In this document: in pieces, positions 1 to 24,185 of the stretch
How the letters are laid out: every line of letters starts with the position of its first letter
How positions within the stretch are numbered: the first letter of the stretch is position 1
Assembly: GCF_901709675.1 (NCBI RefSeq)
Contig: NC_051104.1
Span: 8,066,501-8,130,500 of the forward strand
DNA from: Syngnathus acus
Lineage: Eukaryota; Chordata; Actinopteri; Syngnathiformes; Syngnathidae
DNA length: 64,000 nucleotides
Direction of reading: 5' to 3'
Made by a program: the position numbers and the translations under genes
The notes under the pieces: model-generated
The model's database searches: none
Seen by the model: only the letters and a program-made list of their open reading frames with translations
What the model was told of the DNA's origin: nothing

Positions 1-1152
1 ATAGGCGTGCTAACAATACTAGCATCTCTAATGGTGGTTATTCGATGCATTTGAGCACAAACAGCCCTGTCATCTTTTTCCTCTGCAAAGAACAACCAGA
101 TTTACTGTAAGCCTGTATTTTACTGCCTCCTGGTGGCCAAGGCAGGCACCAGAAGGAAGAGCAGCGGCTCAACTTCATTCCCTTCCTTCTTTTGCCGCCG
201 GCCGCACACGCGATCGATCAGCTTTGGTTCAGTGTGAAAGAATCTTTTTGCCCATCTTTTCGGCGTCTCCTTTGAATCAGATGATTAACAATGGATTGCT
301 TTTATGTTCCTGATCAGGGGGTAAAGATGGAGGCAGCTTTGAGCCACACAGGTATCCACCCACATATTTCTTTGTCATTTCTGTGGCTTTTTTATTTTGT
401 GCCTCTTCTCCAGTCGCGTTAACACCTGCATGGGCCCCTCCTTTGCACTAATCCATCCATGACGTTTGCCAGTCTGCATGGGGAAGGCGCTAACATGTGA
501 CGCGAGCCGGCCCGTACTTTTTTTCCCCCCCTGTTGACGCACGCGGTCAAGTCGGATTGCCGTCGTTTTCTTTTCAGAGCGGCGAGCACTCTCCACCTCT
601 TTTGGGAAACGCATGATCACAGTCTGTGTCGGCCATTCTAATGCACGTCCATGACATGCATGACATCATACCATCATTACCTCCGGGGATAGTTTGACAA
701 CTTCAAAAAACGTCACATAGCAAAGTATTGGACTCCACAGTCTCTGCTTGGCTGTCGAGCTCCGTTTTGGACAATTTGAGGAGACGTGACTGGAAACTCC
801 AGCTTGCTCTGGAGATGTTCAAACGTTTGCTTCACCCGGCCGGGAACTCTAAGAAAAAATGCGAACTTGCCCTGCAAATATAAGATTCCAGAGTTCTTGC
901 AGCTTGCACGCTGCTCTCACGTGAAATCAGTCAGGTCATGACAAAAGTAAACACTCATGATCTTATCCTGAGTGAAGAACTCCGCTGTCTCCACTTGGCT
1001 GCAGTGTTCTCCTGATGGAGCAGCTTCAACGCTGGAGAAGCAAAGGGAAATGTCAAACTATTCCATCAATGTCCACCATCATCATGATCATAATCACGGT
1101 CATCTCATCCGTGACGAGAATCTCAATTTGACGTGTGTTTGTCGCTTACCAG
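1..1152. other. Left-edge region, no supported gene
   Basis: No reading frame here has clear splice borders and a recognisable product. It may be intron and upstream exons of the plus-strand gene that ends at 2698. A possible small exon after the acceptor at about 1010 was considered but has no convincing donor. The region is AT-balanced single-copy-looking sequence without an obvious mobile element. Confidence 0.4.
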
Positions 1153-2698
1153 GCGACAGCAGCACGGAAAGCGCTCAAAGAGGAGACCGATCCTTTCCTT
1201 CCTGTGAGTCCACTAGTCGGGTCTCACCACAACACACTCAAAACAATGCATTTATTTAGCATCCCAGGAAGCTGTCATTGTTTTGCTTTCTATTTTGCAT
1301 TCTGCTGCTGCTGCTGCTGCTGCTTTATTTGCAGATTTCTTTGGCTTTTGATTCCAGGTTGCAGAGCGACCGCGCGTCTTTTCACTTCCCGTGTGTGGCT
1401 TTGTTTTTGCGGCGGATTGTCGCTGCAGCGTTTCCTCGGCGGCGGCATGCGTTTGCACCGCTTGACCGAATGCATGACGCTGGAGCTCCATCCAAATTGC
1501 ATCCTCCCGGTTCTGTCCCATATAGATCCTTAAATGTCTTTCCATTCCTCCTTCAGGGCACTCTGGGACGGACGACAGGGTTAAACTGCCCAACCTGACG
1601 GAAGAGGACGTCAACTGGCAGGGACTGGAGGATCTGTATAGCATCAACGAAAGCCTTTACGACTGGAGGCCCGACTACAGCCCGGGAGCGGACGACTGGG
1701 CCAACTTCCGCAAGGACCTGGACCGCCTCTTTCAACCGCCTGTTTTTTTTAACCAATCCCGCCCCACGCTGGACGACGAGCTGGGCTCTGGGGCCGCGGG
1801 CAGCGGAGAGGAGGCTGGGGATGTCTGGCCAGGCCAGGACGTCTGGTTTAGGGGAGACCTTCCCAGGGTCATCGCGCTCAGCCCTCCGCCGTCACAAGAG
1901 AACAAACCCGATCCCGTTGTCAACGACTTACCCGAGAGGAACGCAGTCCAACCCCAGGGGGACGCCGTACCCACTTCCATCCTATTGCCGACACCCGAGC
2001 CAGATCCCGTTATCAGCGACCCGTCGAAGAGGCAACGAGAGCGGGAGACGGGGCAGCGACCCCGGTGCGTTACTCCGGGGGGCGGCGGCGGCATTCCCGG
2101 CCCCAGCGGCGTCATTCCCGGCCCCGGCGGCGTCATTCCCGGCCCCAGCGGCGTCATTCCCGGCCCCAGCGGCGTCATTCCCGGCCCCAGCTCAACGCCA
2201 GCATCCTCCCCGCCGAAGAAACAGGACCCCGTTCAGACAGACTCGCTCCAGGTGCCGAGGTCGTGGCCCCAGGTTGTCCCGCCGACGCCCTCGTCTGCTC
2301 CGACGCTTGAGAAGAAACCAGATCCTGTGGCCAAGAGGCAAAGGGGGGGGCGGCCTCAGGTTCCGGTGCGCCAGCTGGAGGAGCTGGATGGGGACGTGTT
2401 TAGCGGCGAGGGCCCGACCGAGCTGCACACACGGCACGACGCTATCCTGCGCGCTCACAACGCCCGAGAGCTCCACCCCACCCACGTGGACGCCACTCAC
2501 CCCGGCACCATTAACGACGAGGGCGACATTTTCCAGGACCAAGGCTTCCTCCCTCTGCGGCCCAACGTGAGGTCCGGCACTACCGGGAGCCCCCGAGACC
2601 GGCCCGCCCCGCCGAGTCGGGGCGCCGCAGTGCCGCCCCTCGCGTTGGTCTTGGAGGGCAGCGGCTCTCTGCCTCAACCAAGCGATCCGCAACTCTGA
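1153..2698 (+). CDS. 3-prime part of an unrecognised proline-rich, probably secreted protein
   Basis: The terminal exon begins after a pyrimidine-rich acceptor at 1557 and stays open to a TGA at 2696-2698, giving about 380 residues. A small upstream exon at 1153-1203 is flanked by AG and GTGAGT and joins in phase, but it is less certain. The N-terminal part of the terminal exon is acidic and rich in W and Y, with NLT, NES and NQS glycosylation sequons. An acidic Gly-Ser stretch (GSGAAGSGEEAGD) resembles glycosaminoglycan attachment sites. The motif PDPV or QDPV recurs four times. The middle has about five copies of a GVIPGPS heptad, encoded by a 21-bp minisatellite, and KRQR resembles a furin-type site. 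There is no membrane segment and the end is polar. I do not recognise the family. The secreted extracellular-matrix reading is inference from composition. The 5-prime end of the gene is not resolved. Confidence 0.55.
2091..2191 (+). repeat. 21-bp coding minisatellite (GVIPGPS heptads)
   Basis: About five near-identical tandem copies of a 21-bp unit lie in frame inside the terminal exon of the left-edge gene. They encode Gly-Val-Ile-Pro-Gly-Pro-Ser/Gly heptads. Because the unit is a multiple of three, copy-number change would preserve the frame. Confidence 0.85.
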
Positions 2699-3525
2699 CC
2701 AGACACATGACTGACACGTCAGTCATTCAGACTTGCATAATGACTTTCAAAGGTATTTTTTTACTTTATTATTAAATTTATTATTAGCTGACAGTGTTAT
2801 GATTTCTTTCAAGAAAAAAAAATTATATATATATATATATATTTAGATCAAAGCCTTAATGCAGCTAAGTGTTGGGATTGAAATGGAATAATTCCATGCA
2901 TTTTGTTTTTAAGGAGTGTGAGTGCGCGGGAAAAAAAACAACGCTCCCCAATGCACTTTGGAACTTTTTTTAATGATGTCCCTTTTTTTGAAATATGTTG
3001 GATGCTACGGTACAAGAGATTTTGTTGTTTTGTTTTGTTTTCCACTGGTTTAGCTCATAAAATGTTGACTTATTTACATTGTAAACACATTTAAACACTT
3101 GAAATTGCGTGTATGTGTGTGTGTGTGGAAGGTTCGTGTCCCATTAGTCATAAATAATAGCAATCAAAATGGATTTTCAGACACTAATTTCAATCAATTA
3201 CATTCACTTTTGCACATTGCTTTGGATTGTAAGGCATGGTGCTCCTGTATGATCGTGCGTGCGTGCGTGCGCCCGAGCGAGCGAGCGAGCAGATGCTGGT
3301 TGCTGGAAAGCCATGACAATAAAAACCTCTCAACCATCCCAGCATTGTTTGTCAACAACGTTTTGTCACATCGTGGAGGTCATTGTGCTGACTAAGCTCC
3401 TGGTAAATACTTTCATACTTTAACTCCAGTTTTTATCAAAAAAAAAAAAGCATTTATATTAACTCTTTAATTAATTGAATGAAGTAATTTGCTCAGGTAG
3501 CCATGGTTTTACGTGGCCCCACCCC
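2699..3525. other. Convergent 3-prime UTR interval with (TA)n and (GT)n tracts
   Basis: This lies between the stop of the left-edge plus gene and the stop of pcolce2 on the minus strand. It is AT-rich, with a TA dinucleotide run near 2824-2843, a GT run near 3110-3125 and a GCGT/GAGC run near 3257-3291. It presumably holds the 3-prime UTRs of both genes. Confidence 0.6.
3318..3323 (+). promoter_or_regulatory. AATAAA poly(A) signal of the left-edge gene
   Basis: A canonical hexamer lies 620 bp after the stop codon at 2698 and is followed by a T-rich and GT-rich stretch (near 3345-3365), as expected downstream of a cleavage site. It is the best candidate for the 3-prime end of that transcript. 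Confidence 0.5.
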
Positions 3526-5855
3526 TCAGCAGCGCTTGTTCGTCAGCACGCCGAGCACCTTCCGGTTCTTGGTCTTGAAGGCCAGCACAAAGTGCTGGGG
3601 GCTCACCGTGCCGCGGCCCTCCTCGTCCACGTGGCCCATGAAGACGTAGTTCAAGCCTGGTGAGGTCACACACACAGAGCCTGAATGCGGCGGCGGTGGA
3701 ACGACGGAGGGGAGGGGAGGGGAGGGGGCCACGCGTGAGAATGTGCGCCACTTCCACACGGGTACGGTGGTACTCACCTCTCCTGACCAACGGGCACTTG
3801 TTACACAGGATGACAATCTTGGTGCTCATGGTCTTCCCCGCCTGCTGAATGGCCAGGTTGCCTTCTTTGTACACGTTCATGATGGACACCGTTGCGTGGA
3901 CGCTGCCGCCACGCGCCACTGCCGAAATGACCGTGCCGCTAATCACTGTCACAGACAGCAGAAGACAAATTGGCTGACTCACTCGAAGATATATGTAGTA
4001 TTTTCACAAATGGCCGCTTTGGACAATTTCACACTTGATTGGCGGGCAGCTACGGCATAGCGTCAACTATTTTGACACAAGCAATTTCAGAAGTACTACA
4101 TTTTCCATCATTATGCCTTTCATATTTTGGGTTTCCACCCGAGCCTGAGGTGCCCACACCAAACACGGCCCCGATGCCAGTCCTCCTCCTCTTTTTAGGA
4201 ATGCCAAGCAAACCGAGTCATGCGGTAAACATCCCGCAGGGGTAAACACCGGCGGGTGAATACACGTCATTTATGGAGGCTTAACGCCACAGGAGCGCTT
4301 TCACTGTGGCTGGCCGTACTGTACGTTGGCCTGGCCCGGCCCGGCCCGACCCGGCCCGGCCCGGCCCACCTCTCAAGGACGCCTTTGAGGCGCCTGCCTA
4401 TACAGAGGCTCCTGACTTCAAGAACAGAATAATTGTCGATAAATGTTTCAAATAGGAAGGATAAATTGCGGACAGCCTCACCAAAGTTGCTGGAGCAGAA
4501 GTTGCTCTCCAGTGTGCCTCGTCGTTTGCACTTCTGCCGGCACAAGGCCACCGAGTACTTGAGTGCTGCAAACAAATGCGCGCATCAATAATACATTGTC
4601 ATTTTTCTATCAATTTGTCTGTTGCGGAAATGGCGCATGCAAGCAGGCCCCGCCCCCTTTTAAGGCACATCGATACGACAGTAGCTTAGGATGAGCCCTG
4701 TTTGGACTTTCCAGCAATACTGTTTGTGATGGCAATGCCCTTATGGCAAACTAACAAGGTGGAGGGGAAAAAGAAGCACTTCTCCCCGACCGAGCGAGCG
4801 AGCGAGCGAGCGAGCGTTGTTGTCATATCCGCCGAGATGTAGGATGAATGTTGCTACCTACGTATGGGCCTGCTCGTGACCGGCTGTGTGCTTGTGGGCG
4901 GCGGCGGCGGCGTGGTGACGGAGAACTTCTTGGGCCGGAACTTGTAGTGGGCGATGAAGCCGTCGGCGGTCAGGCTGAGATCCGACAGGAACTGGACGAG
5001 GAGCCGGTTCCCCTCGGAGAACACGGGTCTGCCGAGCCGTATGACACGGGGGATGTGCGAAACGGGTCGCGACAGAACGAGCGAGGCGTGAGACGACCTA
5101 CGCCGGGGGGCTGTCTCCGCAGTACTTCCCGATCCTCCTGGCGTCGTTGATCTCACCGCCGTTGAAAATGGACACGTGGTCGTAGCGGCAGTAGTTATCA
5201 CGCTCCACGTCGAACTTCTCGAACTTGACTTCGATGATCTGCGACCAAGGGGGCGGGGGGGTTAAACGGGAGTCTTCCATCATGCGGCCGCTTCAAACGA
5301 GATGATGAAAGGGTACCAGCGCAGTCGTTTGCGGGATGACGCAAAAAAATCTCACATTCCAGCCTCTCGAAAAAGGCTTGAGATGATTTTTTCAGCTCTT
5401 TACCTGGTTCTTTGGTGCCACTATGTGCCAGGAGCAGGTGACACCGGCTGGGTAGTCCCTGTCGGGCCAGTTGGGAGTTTTGAACGTTCCAGAAGGTTTG
5501 TCCAGTCTGCCCCCACAGTACTGATCCCCTGTTGAGACAATGTTACTTATGGGCCCATGTCAAAGGACTTGGACGGATCCCTCACATGAATGCTATGCTC
5601 TCAGCGCTACGTGGACCCCGAAGTGATGGGGGAGTCCCACTTCCACACACTTCCTTGCCACCAATGACTTTCTTACAAAGTGACACTGGAGACAGAGCAG
5701 CAAAAGCTTTTGTGTATTGTTCACTTGGTAAATCAAAAGCTAGAAAGTGATTTGAAATGCCACTGAGCCATGTTGGGAAACAAACTAGTCATAAGTGAGC
5801 CCTGTGATGGTGTTTTGTCGTAGGGCAGGCAACATGTTGGAGCCAAGCCAGCTAG

Positions 5856-5893
<38 letters not shown>

Positions 5894-7010
5894 AACAGTT
5901 GCTCTGGAACGGGCAACCGGCTATCAAAATTCCTCTCGGAAAGCAAAGCAGACGAAGCCAGCCTGCAGAGAGGAAAAGGCTGTCTGACCGTGCCGTGTAT
6001 GTGTTGTTCTTTGCGGGGGGTTAGGGCTCAGCCTAAATGCCCGCCAGCCCGAGAAATATCACTTCCGGCTGAGAGAAGATGTCGCTCGTTGTTGTCCAAG
6101 AAGGAGAGGCTACCTCTCTCGTGCGGCTGCGCGGCAGAGAAAACGGACAGGAAGCCGCTGCCGGCCGTGTTGGCGTCCGACACCATCTGCAGCGTCATCT
6201 TGTTGCCGGTGGAAACCAGCGCCCCCGGTTTGAACGTGCCGCAGAAACGGCCGAGTCGCTGGCCGTTGACGTGACCGCTGTACACGTCCACGTAGTCGTA
6301 GCGACACAGGCTGTCGTTCTCCAGGTCGAGGGAGCGGAACGACAGCACCACCACTTTGCCCTCCGGGACCTACAGTGTGGATACATTACAATTGTTAGAG
6401 TATAAAGTAGTGGGCTCGGATCGGACGTTTCCAAACGACCGAGATCGGGAAATGAAGTCGTTGATCAGTCATGTCAAAAATACAATGTATGCTGTTAACA
6501 CTGCCTTAGCATAGCTTGGTGACAAACTACGCGACTCGGGCTACGTTGTCAGAGCTTTGACATCTAGTATTACAGGATTCATGCCATTGATTGAGATTCA
6601 CTGCTACTAATAGAAGAATAGATCTTTCTTTTCAGCCCTTTGTCAATTCAGATTAGAAAGCACACGCTAATAATACAGAGGAACAAGTTGAGTACAATTT
6701 GAATACATCGTAGCATGAAATAGATCCATAAATTGCTTGCTTGCTTGCTTGCTTACTTACTGTGATCCTCCACACGCATTTAGTATTTGGGGGGTAAACT
6801 CCTGGGTAGCCCTGACTCCCGATTATTCCAGATTGTCCAGTGATGTTTCCCCCACATGTAAAAGAGGGCCTAGGGGAAACAAAACCAGAAGACTGAATAC
6901 ACAATCTGCTCCATAGTGAAGAAAAGTATGCACGCAGTTAACCTTCTCTCGGACTGCCCGTTACAGACTTGGGCGAGGAGGACGAGACACCACGCGCAAA
7001 CCAGCCACAT
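3526..7010 (-). CDS. pcolce2: Procollagen C-endopeptidase enhancer 2
   Basis: Secreted glycoprotein that binds the procollagen C-propeptide and stimulates its cleavage by BMP1/tolloid proteases. Nine coding exons read on the minus strand: 6943-7010, 6761-6869, 6114-6369, 5404-5528, 5102-5238, 4862-5028, 4482-4565, 3778-3945, 3526-3656. Together they make 414 residues, against 415 in human. The ATG at 7010 starts a typical signal peptide ([18 protein letters not shown]). Domains: CUB1 about 28-142 (FTCGG...; calcium-site CRYDYVDVY), CUB2 about 148-262 (YCGG...; [17 protein letters not shown]), a short Pro/Thr linker about 263-290, and an NTR domain about 290-414 ([26 protein letters not shown]). 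It ends in a lone Cys (NKRC), as the family does. All splice sites are canonical. Adjacent u2surp matches human 3q23, which favours PCOLCE2 over PCOLCE. Confidence 0.96.
5856..5890. repeat. (CTGC)n microsatellite in pcolce2 intron 3
   Basis: About nine tandem CTGC units lie in the intron between the CUB1 and CUB2 exons. It is a simple sequence repeat with no coding role. Confidence 0.9.
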
Positions 7011-7282
7011 TGTCGCTCGGTCGGTCTGCCTGACTGACTGGAGCGGGCTGCTCGCCTGCTGCTCCAAAGTAAAGTGGTGGAAGTTCCCGCAGCAGTAGCG
7101 GCAGCAGCAGCAGCAGTAGCAGCGGCAGCAGCGAGTCTGCAGTCTGGAAAAGATGAATGCAGCGTTTGTTTCGATGGAGGAGGAGGAGGAGGAGGGAGAA
7201 GGACTTTTTTTTTTCTACCAAAACATTATTTATCATGTTAACATATGCACATTATATAGCACATGAACAGTATGCACACAGC

Positions 7283-7320
<38 letters not shown>

Positions 7321-7677
7321 ACTGTCATAACACAAATATAGCGTCGAATTACATATTCTTTACAGAAAGAAAATAAATAGTAACCACATATGCTTTACGT
7401 CATTGTATCATCGATATTATTTTGAATATATTAGTTTTATTGTTTTAAATGTTTTTCTGACTTCGATTTTTTTAAAAATGCAACTCAAAATGTTTATTTT
7501 TAACATGAAATAAAGAAAGGATTCCTTCTTGTTCGTTGTAATACGGACCTTTTTTTGAAGTCATTAGGAAACATGGCGTGATCGGTACTCGATTACAAAT
7601 ACGTAGCCTAGCTTTCACATTGGCCTCATATGATCCATTTGTCGGTGATCGATTGTGTTTGAGTCCCACACGGAAAA
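7011..7677. promoter_or_regulatory. Head-to-head interval between pcolce2 and u2surp
   Basis: The start codons of pcolce2 (minus) and u2surp (plus) are 667 bp apart, so this interval should hold both promoters and 5-prime UTRs. Near pcolce2 there is a CAG/AGC-rich stretch (7085-7135) and a GGA run (7170-7195). A TA dinucleotide tract occupies about 7283-7318. I see no clear TATA box for u2surp. Confidence 0.6.
7283..7318. repeat. (TA)n microsatellite
   Basis: A perfect TA dinucleotide run of about 17 units in the interval between the two divergent genes. Confidence 0.9.
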
Positions 7678-15287
<7,610 letters not shown>

Positions 15288-15413
15288 CAACCTTTAAGAA
15301 GCAGAGCCGCCACTGTGTCACGGAGTTGATGGGGCCGTTGTACTATAAAGACAATGAAGCGTGCATGGGCGGGCCGGGAGTCTCCTTTCTGTTTTATATT
15401 GTACAAAAAATCT

Positions 15414-15419
15414 GCGTGT

Positions 15420-15471
<52 letters not shown>
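15414..15471. repeat. (TG)n microsatellite in the u2surp 3-prime UTR
   Basis: A long TG dinucleotide run begins about 125 bp after the stop codon and is followed by a short CGTG run. It would be transcribed as a UG-rich 3-prime UTR element. Confidence 0.9.
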
Positions 15472-15474
<3 letters not shown>

Positions 15475-15590
15475 CGTGCGTCTAGCCCACAAAACAACAC
15501 TCAATTTGATATGAGTGTGATGACAATAGTTCGCCATTAATTCATGCGGTCATTTTTCTGTTTTTGTAGTCCTCATTGAAAATAATTCCT

Positions 15591-15596
15591 AATAAA
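15591..15596 (+). promoter_or_regulatory. u2surp: AATAAA poly(A) signal of u2surp
   Basis: A canonical hexamer lies 304 bp after the stop codon and is followed by a T-rich and GT-rich stretch suitable as a downstream element. Confidence 0.75.
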
Positions 15597-15706
15597 AGTT
15601 TCATTTTCATTCTGCTTTGTGTCTCAGAAGTCCTTAAAAGCCAACATCATTTTTTTGGGGGGGGAGGAATAACGCAGCGTTTATTTTTACAGTTCGTACC
15701 ACAACT

Positions 15707-15841
15707 GTAAAAAATGTTTTTCTGTATCAAAACTATGCATTTGTTTTACAATTGGATTTAATTGTGCACTCTGGTGTAAAAAATGTTTTTGTATAAAAAC
15801 GACGCCTTTGTTTTACAATTGGATTTAATTGTGCACTCTGC
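15707..15841. repeat. Tandem duplication of about 67 bp upstream of dync2i1
   Basis: Two adjacent copies (about 15707-15774 and 15775-15841) both begin TGTAAAAAATG and end ATTTAATTGTGCACTCTG, with a few differences between them. It lies between the u2surp poly(A) signal and the dync2i1 promoter. Confidence 0.9.
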
Positions 15842-15902
15842 TATCGATTAAGAAGTCTGTCGTCAAGTTGAAAGGGACGCCTTTTCCTTAGTTTTGGAGA
15901 GC

Positions 15903-15914
15903 TGCGCATGCGCA
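15903..15914. promoter_or_regulatory. dync2i1: Palindromic NRF1-type site upstream of dync2i1
   Basis: TGCGCATGCGCA is a perfect match to the NRF1 consensus YGCGCAYGCGCR and sits 86 bp before the ATG at 16000. NRF1 sites are common in TATA-less CpG promoters. Activity here is inferred from position. Confidence 0.6.
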
Positions 15915-15999
15915 GGACCCGGAGGTGAAAAGAACAATTTTCGTCACTGTGGCGTCCTAGCAATCACGTAAGCTTTCTTTTCCGAACCCCGACGGCAGC

Positions 16000-21483
<5,484 letters not shown>

Positions 21484-21837
21484 AACACCTTCGTCGATGG
21501 TGTACATTTTGTCACTCGTGCATAGTTGCATATGTCAATTTCAACTTTTGTGTTTTCCTTTATTTGAGAAATACGTGTACATATTGTGTAAAAAAAAAAA
21601 AAAAAAAATCACTTTTTTTTTTAATGATTGCTACATTTTTTTTAATTGCAGCAGGGTAAAAGCTGCCTATCGACAGAGTAGCGATTTAGTACACGGGACA
21701 CAAAATGAGTTGGAAACCAACATTTGTTATTTAAGAAATGAAGTATGACGACTTGTGTCGCTGCTCGCCATTATGACAAAAGTTACATTCTGTTGAGTAT
21801 AAAAAGATACGAAAAGAGTATAGGGCATTCATGTCCA
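21484..21837. other. Convergent 3-prime interval between dync2i1 and the LRR gene
   Basis: Only 354 bp separate the two stop codons. It contains an A-run and T-runs (about 21590-21650). TTTATT at about 21559-21564 reads AATAAA on the minus strand and could be the LRR gene's poly(A) signal. I see no canonical AATAAA for dync2i1, so its 3-prime UTR may extend into the LRR gene. Confidence 0.55.
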
Positions 21838-23875
21838 TCATTCTGCCGAGTCTTTATCATAATTGAGCAGGTCGCAAGTGAGCACAATGTCCGAGCGTCC
21901 GCAGTCCTTCAGCACTTTTTTGAGGAGGTTGCCGGTGGCGTCCGTGTCCGTTGACTCGTCCAGAGGCCAATCCAGGAGCTGAGCACTGGAAGGCAGCTCG
22001 GGGAGTCCCGGTTGGTAGTCCTCCAAGGGGTTAGGGTAGAGCAGCTGGCGCATGGAGGCCACCCTCGCCGCCGTCCTCACCGCCTTGACCAGGCCGGCGG
22101 TGGACAGCGGGTTGAGGGCGAGGGCCAGGCTCCGCAGGGACGAGCAGCAGCCCAGGGAAGGCAGCAGCGAGCCCAGCAGCTCGTCGCTGAGGCCGCAGCC
22201 GCTCAGCGACAGGTGGCGGAGGCTGCTCGACGCTTGCGACAGGAGCCGGCGCACGGAGGGCAGCGAGCGGGCGTCCAGACGGTTTTCGCTCAGGTCCAGC
22301 TGCTGCAGGGAGGAGGCGTGCCGGCTGCACGACAGGTAGGACAGATCGCCCGCGCTCAGGCTCAAGTAAGGCAGCTCCAGCACCTCCAGGGGCTGAGACA
22401 GGGAACTGAAGAAGACATTGAACGACGACTAGATGCCACGTCTCGATAACCAAAGGAAGAAATGCTTTCATGTGTCGATACTATACCTGAGCAGCACTTG
22501 AAGTTGTCCCGGCAAACGCAGCGCAGTGAGGCTGAGACGTCGCAGTCCCCGGAGCTGCGCCAGACCCTGGGAGAGGTCTCGGAGCGCCTCCTCCTGCCCC
22601 GGCTGGTCCCTCCGAAGGTCCAAGTTGCAGTAGTGCAAGCAAAGGGAGCTCAAGTTGGGGAAGGCGGCCAGCCGAGGCAGCAGCTGAGCCAGACCCGCCA
22701 CGCCCAGGTTGCTGTAGCGCACGTCTACCCCCAGCAGGCCCCGAGGCGGCAGCAAGTCCAGCAGGGTCCCGATGCTGGACACGGAGACCTCCTCCACGTG
22801 CAGGTACCGACACTGTAGCTCCAGGGGTCCCGCCGCGCTCAGGGCCGCGCACACGCGCTCCCAAGAGCGGGCATTGACGAAAAGGTCCGCCCTGACTTGC
22901 AACGGCGTGCCACTTTCCTTGCCGCCTCCTTCCATCGATGAGCTCTCGCGCCTCTTCTCTGTCTGCCTCACCTCCTTCACCAAATCCGCTTCCCCTGAAA
23001 CTCCAACAGACCCTTTCATGCAATTGCTCGTGTCACCAGTTGCCTCCTTGACTCTCTTGCGCTGGCCCCTCTCTCGTTTCACGTCACTGTCTCGTTCCAG
23101 AGCGCAGAGCCTCTTCCTTTCTCCGGCTCGGGCCTGGACCACCATGGTGCACAGCGCTACGGTCAGGGACCATCCCCCCATAGAATCCACTGTTGGACCC
23201 TCGTCCCCTTGCAGTCCGCAAAGGTCCAGTACTCGCAGCGCAGATCTAATTGGGGGGGGGGAATCAAATGAGCTTGCTAAAAAACATCAACTATGCATAA
23301 AAATGAAGTGTATAAAAAAAAAAGCAATCTTGCTGTCCCACCTTCAATCACGCCCATCCCATGTTTATTTTAATTGTCATTCAAAAATGTAACAGACGCA
23401 CTTTTATTGAATTGAAAACATTGAGTAACAAAATGTATTTGTAAATATTACATCCAAATCAGACTAAATATGTTGAGGGCAGTTTGTGGCCGTCCTCAAT
23501 TTAAAACAAAATGTTCTTTATGATCTTCAGATTGTACGGGAGTGGCTTTACAAAACAACCGTTGACTGTGCAGCAGTCAGCATCCATCACCAACCTCTGA
23601 TCGGAGAGTCCCCTAACGACAGCGAGCAACAGAGCCTGCACACAGAGGCGACTAGGGGGCCGCTGCCCTCGGTTCCTGCGCCCGCCGACTCGCAGCCGTC
23701 GCTCGGGCCACTTCTGCACCAGTTCCCCGACGGCGAGCGGTCTGCATCCGGCGAACGAGGCCTCCAGTAGCGGCCCGTACAGTTCGCGGGGCACCCAGCG
23801 CAGCCAGTGTGGCGACGAGCTATGATCGCTCACCACCTCCTTCGCGCACAGGCTCAACAAGGAAAGCGCCATCAT
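21838..23875 (-). CDS. lrrc14: LRRC14-family leucine-rich repeat protein
   Basis: Three coding exons read on the minus strand (23595-23875, 22487-23245, 21838-22405) give 535 residues. The N-terminus (SPHWLRWVPRELYGPLLEAS, LVQKWPERRLRV) and the C-terminal half (LRVLDLCGLQG, LSSLCLHYCNLDL, LQQLDLSENRLDA, LRSLALALNPLSTAGL) fit the PRAME/LRRC14 family of LRR proteins. LRRC14 is known as a Cullin-2 substrate-receptor-type protein and an inhibitor of IKK signalling. Whether this copy does that is inference. An extra low-complexity charged insert of about 75 residues (rich in K, R and E) sits between the N-terminal part and the first LRRs. Two ATGs are adjacent (23875 and 23872). LRRC14B is the alternative assignment. 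It is convergent with dync2i1 and divergent from malrd1. Confidence 0.82.
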
Positions 23876-24185
23876 AGAGAAGACATTCGACGTTGACGAC
23901 AACACTTGTTATTATTCTGATTGGTTTTTGTTTTTGTTTTTTTTAAGGTTATCAGCAGCACATTAACAATGACCAGGAAGCTAGTGTTTGCTCCTTCATC
24001 TTTGCGATCGAGTGAGTGAGCGAACTGGCGTGCCTACGGTAAACGAGAAAGCTCAATCCAAATAGAACCAAACGCGTTCTTGCCAAGGGGCCTTGTTTTG
24101 ACTTGTCACTGACGCAGCAGATACTGAGTTTCAAATGTGAATATTTTCACAATTTTGCCCACATTGACAAATGCAATGGCCTGTT

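Larger units (their letters stand above)
15288..15999. other. u2surp 3-prime UTR and dync2i1 upstream region
   Basis: This 712-bp interval separates two genes on the same strand. It holds the u2surp 3-prime UTR with a long TG run, its AATAAA, a tandem duplication of about 67 bp, and an NRF1-type palindrome about 90 bp before the dync2i1 start codon. Confidence 0.7.

Noticed and set aside
1252-1647. Minus-strand frame with poly-Ala from a CTG run
   Set aside because: Shadow of intron and exon of the plus-strand gene; repeat-driven.
5404-5520. Acceptor directly before TACTGTGGGGG for pcolce2 exon 4
   Set aside because: It breaks the phase. The acceptor eight bases upstream (exon to 5528) restores ERGDQYCGG exactly as in the family.
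21838-22471. Long plus-strand and alternative minus frames over the LRR exons
   Set aside because: Shadow frames of the GC-rich LRR coding exon; only one frame gives LRR periodicity and joins in phase.
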